Assembly: GCA_023265235.1 (NCBI GenBank)
Contig: JAHFUF010000254.1
Span: 1 to 7,185, forward strand
Source of the DNA: Blastocatellia bacterium
GTDB lineage: Bacteria; Acidobacteriota; Blastocatellia; Chloracidobacteriales; JADJPF01
Length of the DNA stretch: 7,185 nucleotides
Direction of reading: 5' to 3'
Program-made: the position numbers and the translations under genes
Shown here: positions 1 through 6,385 of the stretch, piece after piece
Position numbering within the stretch: position 1 is the stretch's first letter
Layout: each line of letters begins with the position of its first letter
The notes under the pieces: model-generated
Told to the model about the DNA's origin: nothing
Seen by the model: only the letters and a program-made list of their open reading frames with translations
Database searches by the model: none

Positions 1-19
1 GTTTATGAGATTCTTTAGT

Positions 20-50
20 AGGGGCAGACCTATGTGTCTGCCCTCTTTTT
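20..50 (+). terminator. Hairpin with T-run, repeat-family copy 1
   Basis: Bases 22-29 (GGGCAGAC) pair perfectly with 36-43 (GTCTGCCC) around the six-base loop CTATGT. A tract of TCTTTTT follows at 44-50. Stem, loop and U-run together match an intrinsic terminator for whatever gene lies upstream of the window. A second copy with the same AGTAGGGGC lead-in and the same loop, but a different stem sequence, lies at 3776-3805, so this is also a member of a dispersed hairpin repeat family. Whether it terminates transcription is inferred. Confidence 0.6.
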
Positions 51-93
51 AGGAGCAAAATAATTTATGTATCTGCTCAGGTTTAATCTTTAG

Positions 94-101
94 TGAGGTG
101 G
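94..101 (+). promoter_or_regulatory. Ribosome binding site choosing the ATG at 104
   Basis: GAGG at 95-98 lies five bases before the ATG at 104. A GTG at 98 is in the same frame but overlaps this Shine-Dalgarno core and has no good site of its own upstream, so translation most likely begins at 104. Confidence 0.55.
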
Positions 102-103
102 CA

Positions 104-1126
104 ATGAGTAACAAAGTTTTTCCTGGCCCTTTGGGGTATGAGACTAGCCCCCGCTTGATATCTATAGGGCGACAGGCAGCAGAAATGGTTGCTCATTTTT
201 TGCCAACAGCACAACCAGTTTTGTTAACAAGCAATTACGGTTTAGTAGAGTTATCCCCAGGATCAATTTGGCAAGGAGATCATTTGTTAGTGTATGCTTC
301 ACCAGAAGATGTGTTTTTTACTACTAGCGATATGCTATACACCTTACCATCACAAAAATTTGTTGAGCAGCTTTGGCCAACACCTACTACTCCTATTAAT
401 CAAGAGAAAAGGGAGGTAGTACTAGCACAAGACGAACGAGAGGTTTTACAAAGTATATTTGTTCCCTGGTATGTTACATTAGGTCTGAGCCTAGCAAACA
501 TAGGCTTGTTTTATAGCCGTAATCGCGACACATTAGAACGTTCACTTTGTCTTGCTCCAGCACTACTACAGATCTTAAATACTTGTCGCTATCGTTACCA
601 TAAGCTTTTTATGCCTATTCCATCATCAACTGATGCTGGCTTTGCTATCAACAATTTACCTCTAAAATGTAGTAGAGAAGACATTGCTTATTTTATTGCC
701 CAACTGCTAAAAATCCCAACAAAGCCGCCAGAAAAAACCTTGGGAGCCTTAGAGCGTGTTGTAGCTAATACTATTGCTATTGTCTTAAAAACTGTTGATG
801 CGCTAGAAAGACTTTTTTATATAGCTGTGTCCTATAATGTGACTAAGATTATTGTGATGGCTTTCTTTCCACCTATAGGGGCATTGATGCCTTGGGTTGA
901 TTATGATGAAGTAAAAGAAACAACTATCTCAGAGTATTCTCAATATCTTGCAGCCAGAATGGGAGAAGAAGGTTATTTTTTATCTCAGTCAGAAGCCACA
1001 GAGATTTTAAGAGGTTTAGTTAATGATCCTGGCACAATTTTAAGGCTTCGAGATCTTGAAGCTTTGCTAATACGCTTTATTCCGGGTATTAGTCGGTTAC
1101 ATATGGCACTACATCAAAGCAGTTAA
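104..1126 (+). CDS. Unknown T6SS-cassette protein with hydrophobic C-terminal half
   Basis: This is a 340-residue protein that I do not recognise. It opens the apparent operon and ends 17 bases before vgrG. There is no N-terminal signal peptide. Residues 1-110 look soluble and mixed alpha/beta. A hydrophobic stretch lies at about 122-137 (WYVTLGLSLANIGLFY). A longer one lies at about 219-266, with its most apolar part at 239-264 (YNVTKIIVMAFFPPIGALM), so one or more membrane-inserting helices are possible. The last 75 residues are helical-looking and charged. No catalytic motif of a known toxin class is visible. Its place immediately upstream of vgrG makes a T6SS cargo, adaptor or structural accessory plausible; a membrane-targeting effector is one reading, but nothing in the sequence proves it. 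ATG 104 is preferred over GTG 98 because of the GAGG at 95-98. Confidence 0.75.
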   Translation: MSNKVFPGPLGYETSPRLISIGRQAAEMVAHFLPTAQPVLLTSNYGLVELSPGSIWQGDHLLVYASPEDVFFTTSDMLYTLPSQKFVEQLWPTPTTPINQEKREVVLAQDEREVLQSIFVPWYVTLGLSLANIGLFYSRNRDTLERSLCLAPALLQILNTCRYRYHKLFMPIPSSTDAGFAINNLPLKCSREDIAYFIAQLLKIPTKPPEKTLGALERVVANTIAIVLKTVDALERLFYIAVSYNVTKIIVMAFFPPIGALMPWVDYDEVKETTISEYSQYLAARMGEEGYFLSQSEATEILRGLVNDPGTILRLRDLEALLIRFIPGISRLHMALHQSS

Positions 1127-1143
1127 TTTTGTAAGGAAAGGAA

Positions 1144-3228
1144 TTGAGCTTGGGAGAATATAAACAGCAAAATCGAAAATTCCAATTATTTACACCTCTA
1201 GGAGAAGACATACTCTTATTGCAAGGTTTTACTGGGCAAGAAGCCATTTCGCGCATGTTTCATTTTGATTTACGGTTACATTCAGAAAATCGTGCTATTA
1301 CTTTTGATTCTATTGTTGGTAAACAAGCAACTATTAAAATTATTTTGGCTGACAACAAAACAGAACAATATATAAATGGATTAATCAACACATTTTCTCA
1401 AGGTGGCTCATCATCAACATTTGCTTATTATCACGCTACACTAGTTCCTTGGATTTGGATGCTGACACGTACTAGTAATTGTCGTATTTTCCAAAATATG
1501 ACTGTACCAGATATCATCCAAAAAATTTTGGATGAGCATATCAAAAGGATTTCGCAAAATGAATATGCTGATTTTAAGATCCGATTGCATCGTAAATTTG
1601 AGCCTCGTGAATATTGTGTTCAGTATAGAGAAACTGATTTTAACTTTGTTTCTCGTTTGATGGAAGAAGAAGGAGTTTTCTATTTCTTTGAACATGAAGC
1701 AAAAAAACATACTCTAATTTTGGCTGACCATTACAATGAATTTAAGGTGTGTAAAAACCAACCAACAATTAAATATGAACTATCAGGTGGTGAACGACGA
1801 CCAGAAGAGGTAATTACAGAATGGAGTATTAGCCAAGAAATTCGTCCTGGTCAATATGAACTAAATGATTTTGATTTTAAGCAACCTACTTTAGATCTTA
1901 CAGCTAATGTTAGGGGTAAGGATGAGCGAAGGTTTGAGATTTATGATTATCCTGGTAAGTATTATAAGAGAAGCGAAGGCGAAGACCGTGTTAGTGTTAG
2001 AATGGAAGAAGAAGATGCTGCTCGAATTATTGCTATTGGTTCAAGCACTAGCAAGGCGTTTGTTTCAGGCTCTCGTTTTAAGCTAGTAGAACATTACCGC
2101 AAAGATCTTAATAGTGAATATATACTTACATCAATAAATCATATTGCAGACCAAGGTAGCAATTATCGAAGTTCAGAGTCTAATGCAATAGAGAGTTTTG
2201 ACTATAGAAACCATTTTCAAGCTATTCCTTATCCTTCACCCTATCGTTCTGCTAGAGTAACTTCTACGCCAGTAATTTATGGTTCTCAAACTGCAATGGT
2301 AGTTGGGCCAAAAGGCGAAGAAATTCATGTTGATAATTATGGTCGTGTAAAGGTTCAATTTCATTGGGATAGAGAAGGAAAGTATGATGAGCATAGTTCG
2401 TGTTGGGTTCGTGTTTCACAAAACTGGGCTGGGAAACGTTGGGGAGCAATGTTTTTACCTCGTATTGGACAAGAAGTAATTGTAGATTTTCTAGAAGGTG
2501 ATCCAGATCGCCCAATTATTACAGGGCGGGTTTATAATGGTAACTCTATGCCTCCCTATGAATTACCAGCAGAAAAAACAAAAAGTACGACTAAAAGCTA
2601 CTCTTCTAAAGGTGGTGAAGGTTTTAATGAACTGCGATTTGAGGATAAAAAAGGCCAAGAACAAATCTTTATTCATGGTGAACGAAATGAAGATATACGA
2701 ATAAAAAATGACCTGTTTGAGACTATTGGAAGTAACAGTCACTTAATTGTTGGAGGGGATCAGATAGAATCCATTGGTAATGATAAACACCTTACCATCA
2801 AATATGATCATAATGAGAAAGAAGGCGGGACTTTTTCTCGTAGTGCTGGCGGGGATATCTGTCAAAAAGCTGGTCAAAATATTTATTTGCAAGCAGGTAA
2901 TGAAATAAATATTAAATCAGGAACATATATCGCGCTACAAAGCAGTAGTATTAGTTTAGTTGGGGGTGGAGGTTTTATAACTATAGATAGTAGTGGTATT
3001 TATATATGTGGCACAATGGTTTTTATCAATAGTGGAGGTGTCTCTATTCCTGCAATGGATGCCCAACCAGCAACACCAAAGGAACCAAAAGAAGCTGACA
3101 CTGGAGTACCTGGAGAAATGTCTGAGCTTCCACCTCCTAAACGAGTTAGACAGGTTAGCACCTATAGCCCAGGAGCTTTGGCAATGAAAAAAGCTGCTAT
3201 TGATGGTGTGCCGTTTGTAGAAATGTAG
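1144..3228 (+). CDS. vgrG: Type VI secretion system spike protein VgrG
   Basis: This 694-residue protein is the T6SS spike, which trimerises on the Hcp tube and carries effectors into target cells. Residues 1 to about 370 form the gp27-like region, with the family-typical YRETDFNFVSRLMEEEGVFY. The gp5-like OB fold is at about 386-465 (VDNYGRVKVQFHWDREG, WVRVSQNWAGKRWGAMFLPR, RPIITGRVYN). The beta-helical needle follows, with DIRIKNDLFETIG and a run of short repeats, ending near 607-635 with the GGGGFITIDSSGIYICGT and INSGG segments. A tail of about 60 residues (636-694), rich in Pro, Lys and Glu, comes after the needle; no enzymatic domain is visible in it, so this is not an obvious 'evolved' VgrG with a large toxin fusion. 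The start is TTG, supported by AAGGAAAGG just upstream. The DUF4123 gene begins 12 bases after the stop. Confidence 0.97.
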   Translation: MSLGEYKQQNRKFQLFTPLGEDILLLQGFTGQEAISRMFHFDLRLHSENRAITFDSIVGKQATIKIILADNKTEQYINGLINTFSQGGSSSTFAYYHATLVPWIWMLTRTSNCRIFQNMTVPDIIQKILDEHIKRISQNEYADFKIRLHRKFEPREYCVQYRETDFNFVSRLMEEEGVFYFFEHEAKKHTLILADHYNEFKVCKNQPTIKYELSGGERRPEEVITEWSISQEIRPGQYELNDFDFKQPTLDLTANVRGKDERRFEIYDYPGKYYKRSEGEDRVSVRMEEEDAARIIAIGSSTSKAFVSGSRFKLVEHYRKDLNSEYILTSINHIADQGSNYRSSESNAIESFDYRNHFQAIPYPSPYRSARVTSTPVIYGSQTAMVVGPKGEEIHVDNYGRVKVQFHWDREGKYDEHSSCWVRVSQNWAGKRWGAMFLPRIGQEVIVDFLEGDPDRPIITGRVYNGNSMPPYELPAEKTKSTTKSYSSKGGEGFNELRFEDKKGQEQIFIHGERNEDIRIKNDLFETIGSNSHLIVGGDQIESIGNDKHLTIKYDHNEKEGGTFSRSAGGDICQKAGQNIYLQAGNEINIKSGTYIALQSSSISLVGGGGFITIDSSGIYICGTMVFINSGGVSIPAMDAQPATPKEPKEADTGVPGEMSELPPPKRVRQVSTYSPGALAMKKAAIDGVPFVEM

Positions 3229-3240
3229 GTAGGATTAATT

Positions 3241-3774
3241 ATGCTAACAGAAGAAATGCTAACAAAATTGGCGCAAACACTCTTTCCTAACGAGGAAACC
3301 CAAGCTTACACTATTCTTGATGGGGCATCAATCCCTAACCTTTTATCTAAACTTGATGAGTATCAACCAGAATGTTATTGTCTTTTTGCTGGTGAATTAG
3401 AGCCTGATATGGCTGAAGTAGCACCTTATTTAGTAAGCTTACTAGCTGATTCGCCTTTTACAGAATGGGTTTTACTAGAAGGCTGGGGAAAACATTGGGG
3501 TGTTTTTGCCTTAACTGAAATTAAAATTTCTGCTATGCGTAATCACTTGCGTAAATTAATTTATGTACGTGATGAACAAGGTAAGCCGCTACATTTTCGT
3601 TTTTATGATCCTAGAGTTTTAGCTCAATTTCTACCCACATGCACCACTCAAGAATTAGCAGATTTTTTTGGTGAAATTACAAGCTTTGTTACAGAAACAG
3701 AAAATAAACAAATAGCAAAGTGTTTTTCTATTAGTGATTCAAATTTGAAAGAGGATAAAATTTTTTTAACATAA
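3241..3774 (+). CDS. DUF4123 T6SS effector chaperone (Tap-1/TEC type)
   Basis: This is a 177-residue cytosolic protein of the DUF4123 family. Members such as Vibrio cholerae Tap-1 bind a specific effector and load it onto the partner VgrG or PAAR, without being secreted themselves. Recognisable family features in order are YTILDGA near residues 23-29, CLFAGEL near 47-53, the SPFTEWVLLEGWGKHWGVF block near 75-95, an arginine-rich helix with RNHLRKL followed by VRDEQGK, FRFYDPRVL near 119-128, and LPTCTTQELADFFG near 131-144. The domain fills the protein apart from a short polar C-terminal tail of about 30 residues. ATG 3241 has AGGA at 3231-3234 six bases upstream. The position between vgrG and the PAAR gene is the classic one for this chaperone and predicts a cognate effector close by. 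Confidence 0.92.
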   Translation: MLTEEMLTKLAQTLFPNEETQAYTILDGASIPNLLSKLDEYQPECYCLFAGELEPDMAEVAPYLVSLLADSPFTEWVLLEGWGKHWGVFALTEIKISAMRNHLRKLIYVRDEQGKPLHFRFYDPRVLAQFLPTCTTQELADFFGEITSFVTETENKQIAKCFSISDSNLKEDKIFLT

Positions 3775-3775
3775 A

Positions 3776-3805
3776 GTAGGGGCGAACCTATGTGTTCGCC
3801 CTTTT
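3776..3805 (+). promoter_or_regulatory. Intercistronic hairpin, repeat-family copy 2
   Basis: Bases 3780-3787 (GGGCGAAC) pair perfectly with 3794-3801 (GTTCGCCC) around the loop CTATGT, followed by TTTT. The loop and the AGTAGGGGC lead-in are identical to those of the hairpin at 20-50. The two stem positions that differ have changed on both arms so that pairing is kept. The hairpin begins a few bases after the chaperone stop codon and lies in the longest gap of the operon. It could be a partial terminator, a processing site or an mRNA-stability element; which of these is unknown. Confidence 0.65.
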
Positions 3806-3849
3806 CAAGGTTATGTGTTTGCCCTCTTCAAGGTTATGTGTTCTTTTAG
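3788..3849 (+). repeat. Three tandem copies of the hairpin right arm
   Basis: The loop and right arm of the hairpin (CTATGTGTTCGCCCTTTT at 3788-3805) are followed by two further diverged units, each beginning CAAGGTTATGTGTT, at 3806-3828 and from 3829. The second unit ends GTTTGCCCTCTT; the third breaks down into GTTCTTTTAGA. Only the first unit has a matching left arm. This looks like local tandem duplication and decay of the hairpin's 3' half. An open frame from a GTG at 3792 reads through this repeat into the PAAR gene but is not taken as coding. Confidence 0.6.
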
Positions 3850-3853
3850 AAGT

Positions 3854-3860
3854 AGGAGAA
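3854..3860 (+). promoter_or_regulatory. Ribosome binding site choosing the PAAR start at 3867
   Basis: AGGAGAA at 3854-3860 sits at good Shine-Dalgarno spacing from the ATG at 3867. It supports starting the PAAR protein here rather than at the in-frame GTG at 3792, whose first 25 codons would be repeat sequence. Confidence 0.7.
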
Positions 3861-3866
3861 GAAATT

Positions 3867-4124
3867 ATGTTTTCCGCACGTATTAGTGATGCTGAAGTAT
3901 GTCCAGTAATAGGCGGAGCAGTGATTATAACAGGAATGCCTACAGTGCTTATTGGTTATATGCCTGCTGCTAGAGTCACAGATTTACTTAGTTGTAGTGG
4001 TACTATTATCAAAGGATCCTTTACTGTACAAATAGGCTTTCAACCAGCAGCAAGAATAACCGACATCACTTCACATGGAGGGGTAATCTCAACTGGTTAT
4101 CCAACAGTAATAATTGGTGGATAA
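3867..4124 (+). CDS. PAAR-domain T6SS spike tip protein
   Basis: This 85-residue protein is a stand-alone PAAR domain, the cone that caps the VgrG needle and often anchors effectors. The diagnostic internal repeats are visible: GMPTVLIGYMPAARVTD at residues 23-39, GSFTVQIGFQPAARITD at 50-66, then SHGG at 69-72 and GYPTVIIGG at 77-85, ending the protein. There is no N- or C-terminal extension, so a toxin would have to bind non-covalently. The segment following the N-terminal Cys (CPVIGG, 12-17) is shorter than in many PAAR proteins and lacks the histidine often present there. His70 is the only histidine, with Cys12 and Cys43 as the other likely metal ligands. The start at 3867 follows from the AGGAGA site and from domain length; the gene lies 92 bases after the chaperone. 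Confidence 0.93.
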   Translation: MFSARISDAEVCPVIGGAVIITGMPTVLIGYMPAARVTDLLSCSGTIIKGSFTVQIGFQPAARITDITSHGGVISTGYPTVIIGG

Positions 4125-4154
4125 AACGTTATTTCAAAAAGTGTATTAAAAGCT

Positions 4155-4589
4155 ATGCTAAAAATTCGTAACCAACAAATGCAAGCATTTCAAACTGTAG
4201 CAGAAGTAGCTTTTTTACGTAAGCTAGTCGAATATTTATATGAGCATCATGGACAAGTAGCAGTACAACTACCAGAAAACTTTACTGTTATTGTTCAAAT
4301 CCCAGAAAACCAAATAAAGACATTAGTAGCTAATGGAATAAATCGTGCTCGTGCTTATGGAATAAGTAGTGAGGTTTCGCTTGCTGCATTTGTAGTACTA
4401 ATGTTTGTTACTGCACCAAACTTTGATGAGCATCCATTAATTAAACGGTTACTTAAAGATGAAAGAATAGCTGCTAATGAGCGTATTGATAGCCTTTGGC
4501 AACATACAACAGAACAAAACTGGCAAGTAGTAAAACAAAATTATGATGCTAAAGCTTGGCAAATTCTAGGATGGGGAAATGAAAAGTAA
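4155..4589 (+). CDS. Small conserved T6SS-cassette protein
   Basis: This is a 144-residue soluble protein, mostly helical by appearance. The opening MLKIRNQQMQAFQTVAE and the central block with GINRARAYGISSE and FVVLMFVTAPNFDEHP (about residues 61-93) resemble a family of small proteins I have seen encoded beside DUF4123 and PAAR genes in T6SS islands, where the same stretch reads roughly 'A.YGI.SE..V..Y..LMFV.GP.FD'. I know of no assigned function for that family; an accessory role in effector loading or sorting would be inference. No signal peptide or membrane segment is present. The ATG at 4155 has only a weak Shine-Dalgarno, 30 bases after the PAAR stop, but it matches the usual N-terminus of the family. 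The 3' end overlaps the next gene by 11 bases, suggesting translational coupling. Confidence 0.85.
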   Translation: MLKIRNQQMQAFQTVAEVAFLRKLVEYLYEHHGQVAVQLPENFTVIVQIPENQIKTLVANGINRARAYGISSEVSLAAFVVLMFVTAPNFDEHPLIKRLLKDERIAANERIDSLWQHTTEQNWQVVKQNYDAKAWQILGWGNEK

Positions 4590-5214
4590 TAGTTCAATCA
4601 AACGTAGTGCAAGAAATGCTGTTACTTCAGTGAAGAATTATTTTTCCTCTTATCCTCCTTCACCAATACTACACCCTATTGCTGCAAAAAAGTTATTACC
4701 TTTGAATTTATTGACTGTAAATGGTAGCTGTTGGCAAACATCTGATTATCAAGAGCTTTTAGCTTTCTACTTGGAGACTACAGAACGTATTATTGATATT
4801 AGGATCAAAATTATTAAAGAAAAAACCTGTGATATAAATAGCAAAAAACTTTCCCTTGGTAACTGGGATGGAGGAAAAAACTACTCTACAGAATTAACTA
4901 GTCTTTTAAATAAATATGGCTCAAAAGATAGTTTAACTCTTTTACTTTGTGATGAGGTTGAAAAATGTCAAGCCTTAGTAGTATTAAAAAACTGGGCTGG
5001 GCAAAAAGATAACTTGCAAAACGAAGGAATTATCCTGTCATCAAAGGCAGTAGATAATACACTTAGCCAGCTTTTAGCTAAAATCTTTAGTAATAAAACC
5101 CCTTTTCCAACTAGTGATGATCCTAATAATTTGCTTTGTCAATTAAACAATGGTGGTGAAGAGTGGCTAGAACCTTTGCGTAAAGTTGCGCAAGCTAGTA
5201 GTTATCTAAAGTAG
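4579..5214 (+). CDS. Unknown protein, candidate T6SS cargo or partner
   Basis: This 211-residue protein matches no family I recognise. The N-terminal 35 residues are basic and polar (three Lys and two Arg in the first 19), followed by a Pro-rich SSYPPSPILHP segment. An alpha-helical, charged middle follows (about 54-81, with FYLETTERIIDIRIKIIKEK), then a beta-like LTLLLCDEVEKCQALVVL near 112-130. No signal peptide, membrane helix or known nuclease, lipase or amidase motif is visible. It begins inside the preceding gene (11-base overlap), with AGGA at 4568-4571 as ribosome binding site, so the two are probably coupled. In many T6SS cassettes the position after chaperone, PAAR and the small conserved protein is where the effector lies, so a short novel effector or an effector-binding protein is a reasonable guess and no more. 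Confidence 0.75.
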   Translation: MKSNSSIKRSARNAVTSVKNYFSSYPPSPILHPIAAKKLLPLNLLTVNGSCWQTSDYQELLAFYLETTERIIDIRIKIIKEKTCDINSKKLSLGNWDGGKNYSTELTSLLNKYGSKDSLTLLLCDEVEKCQALVVLKNWAGQKDNLQNEGIILSSKAVDNTLSQLLAKIFSNKTPFPTSDDPNNLLCQLNNGGEEWLEPLRKVAQASSYLK

Positions 5215-5260
5215 TTTTTCTGCCAAGGTTTTTTCAGAATAATAACTTAGGAAACAAAAT

Positions 5261-6259
5261 ATGAGCCTCAATAACTATGAAAAACTATTACACTTGATTG
5301 ATAAATTGCGTGGTATGACTAGTAACAAAGAATTTTACAACCCACAATTAACACGTAGTAAAATTTGTTGCTTAGTAGATGATAATCTTTCAATTCATGC
5401 TCTACGCTGTGGTAAAACCTCTCTTGAAGATGCGCCAATAATGCAAAATGTTGAGTATATAATTATTAGCGAAGAAACCCAGCAACCCTTACAATGGCAA
5501 CCTCTTGTACCGACACTGTTTCATCCTGCTTTTCCTATACTAGCATTACGCGAAGGTCAAATTTTTGGTTTAGTGGTAGGGTTATTAAAAAATGACCAAG
5601 ACAACGAGTGCTACTCTCGTTATTATGCTCATTGTTGGTCAATTGGTAATGAGTTTTTAGGTAGCTACTCTCAGCCGGTAAATAGTGCGTTAAAAATGGC
5701 TATCAGTATGGAAGGAAAGCTTTTATTAGTTTCTACTGCGTGGGTTCCACCTGTTGCTATAAACTTATCTCGACCATTAAATTTAGCTAGTTATCAAAAT
5801 AAAGAGTTTTCTATTCTTGCTAATCCTTTGTCTGGAACAGATATAGCAGGAAGTTTTCCCTCTTCAATTGCTATTCATATTACAAGCAAAAATGAAGTCC
5901 ATTTGATTTATGATGGTTGCTATAAATCATTACAAAGTAATGGGTTACACCTTTGGCATTTGAGACTTGATACAACTGGTGAAATACTAGCAGTAGAAGA
6001 CCTTGGACTAGCACCAAAATTCCCTATACTAAGTGAAATTTTAACTGCTCCTGATGGCTCAATTTATTTGTTAATAGTTCATTTTGATGAACTAATGCGA
6101 CAAACTTTAGAACATAAGTTGATAAAAATTGCTGGCGAAGATATAGAAGCTAGTAAAACCGAATACTACTTTATTGACAATTGGTTACAGTTACATAGCG
6201 TTTGGTTTGACAATAGCCAAGCTTGTTATTATGGCCCAGATAAAATTTTTGCTTCTTAA
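5261..6259 (+). CDS. Unknown beta-rich cytosolic protein, last gene of the cassette
   Basis: This is a 332-residue protein of no family I can name. It has no signal peptide and no convincing membrane helix. From about residue 90 onward, short hydrophobic strands alternate with turns in a blade-like rhythm: ILALREGQIFGLVVG, KNEVHLIYDG, LHLWHLRLDTTGEIL and APDGSIYLLIVHFDE. The alternation of 'GxIxxL' strands and 'DGS/DTTGE' hairpins is what a beta-propeller looks like, though no named repeat (WD40, Kelch, NHL) fits cleanly. ATG 5261 has AGGA at 5249-5252, 46 bases after the previous stop. As the last gene of the cassette it could be an immunity or cargo protein. The stop lies only 27 bases before the transposable element; the protein may be complete, because no frame beyond the element resumes a similar sequence. 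Confidence 0.78.
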   Translation: MSLNNYEKLLHLIDKLRGMTSNKEFYNPQLTRSKICCLVDDNLSIHALRCGKTSLEDAPIMQNVEYIIISEETQQPLQWQPLVPTLFHPAFPILALREGQIFGLVVGLLKNDQDNECYSRYYAHCWSIGNEFLGSYSQPVNSALKMAISMEGKLLLVSTAWVPPVAINLSRPLNLASYQNKEFSILANPLSGTDIAGSFPSSIAIHITSKNEVHLIYDGCYKSLQSNGLHLWHLRLDTTGEILAVEDLGLAPKFPILSEILTAPDGSIYLLIVHFDELMRQTLEHKLIKIAGEDIEASKTEYYFIDNWLQLHSVWFDNSQACYYGPDKIFAS

Positions 6260-6278
6260 TTTTGATCATTACAGTTTA

Positions 6279-6286
6279 GTCAAATT
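6279..6286. repeat. Target-site duplication, left copy
   Basis: GTCAAATT directly precedes the left terminal repeat of the element and is repeated exactly at 6535-6542, directly after the right terminal repeat. A perfect 8-base direct repeat in this position is the footprint of transposition. Confidence 0.88.
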
Positions 6287-6307
6287 GGTTCTCCCGCAAT
6301 CTCGCTG
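6287..6307 (+). repeat. Outer left terminal inverted repeat
   Basis: These 21 bases starting GGTTCTCCCG match, base for base in reverse complement, the right terminus at 6514-6534. An identical internal copy of this terminus lies at 6386-6406. Confidence 0.9.
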
Positions 6308-6385
6308 AAAGGTTTTGATAAACTATTGTATTCAAAGATGCTTATGTCATGACGCAAAATTTTAGTGCCATTTTGTTAAGTCTTT
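6287..6385 (+). repeat. 99-bp direct repeat, copy 1 (left arm)
   Basis: By eye, every base of this 99-bp unit is repeated in the next 99 bases (6386-6484). The unit starts exactly at the element's left terminus and ends in AAGTCTTT at the edge of the T-run. It holds the left inverted repeat plus about 78 bases of internal sequence, including the 8-bp palindrome GTCATGAC. Confidence 0.92.

Noticed and set aside
1441..1710. Open frame of 89 codons on the minus strand
   Set aside because: It lies wholly inside vgrG, antisense to conserved VgrG sequence, and has no family signal or ribosome binding site.
2264..2515. Open frame of 83 codons on the minus strand
   Set aside because: It is antisense to the conserved OB-fold part of VgrG, so it is a shadow of that gene.
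2498..2704. Plus-strand open frame of 68 codons in another frame
   Set aside because: It overlaps the VgrG needle region completely and is low-complexity in composition; the VgrG frame explains this DNA.
2993..3187. Plus-strand open frame of 64 codons near the vgrG 3' end
   Set aside because: It is an out-of-frame shadow of the VgrG C-terminus with no ribosome binding site of note.
3792..3866. N-terminal extension of the PAAR protein from an in-frame GTG
   Set aside because: The extra 25 codons are the hairpin repeat and its decayed copies, and the good ribosome binding site AGGAGA sits before ATG 3867, which gives a normal PAAR length.
4984..5002. AAAACTGGGCTGGG shared by vgrG (near 2421) and the unknown gene at 4579-5214
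   Set aside because: It encodes Asn-Trp-Ala-Gly in both places, but flanking residues are unrelated; a 14-base match in AT-rich coding DNA is probably chance.
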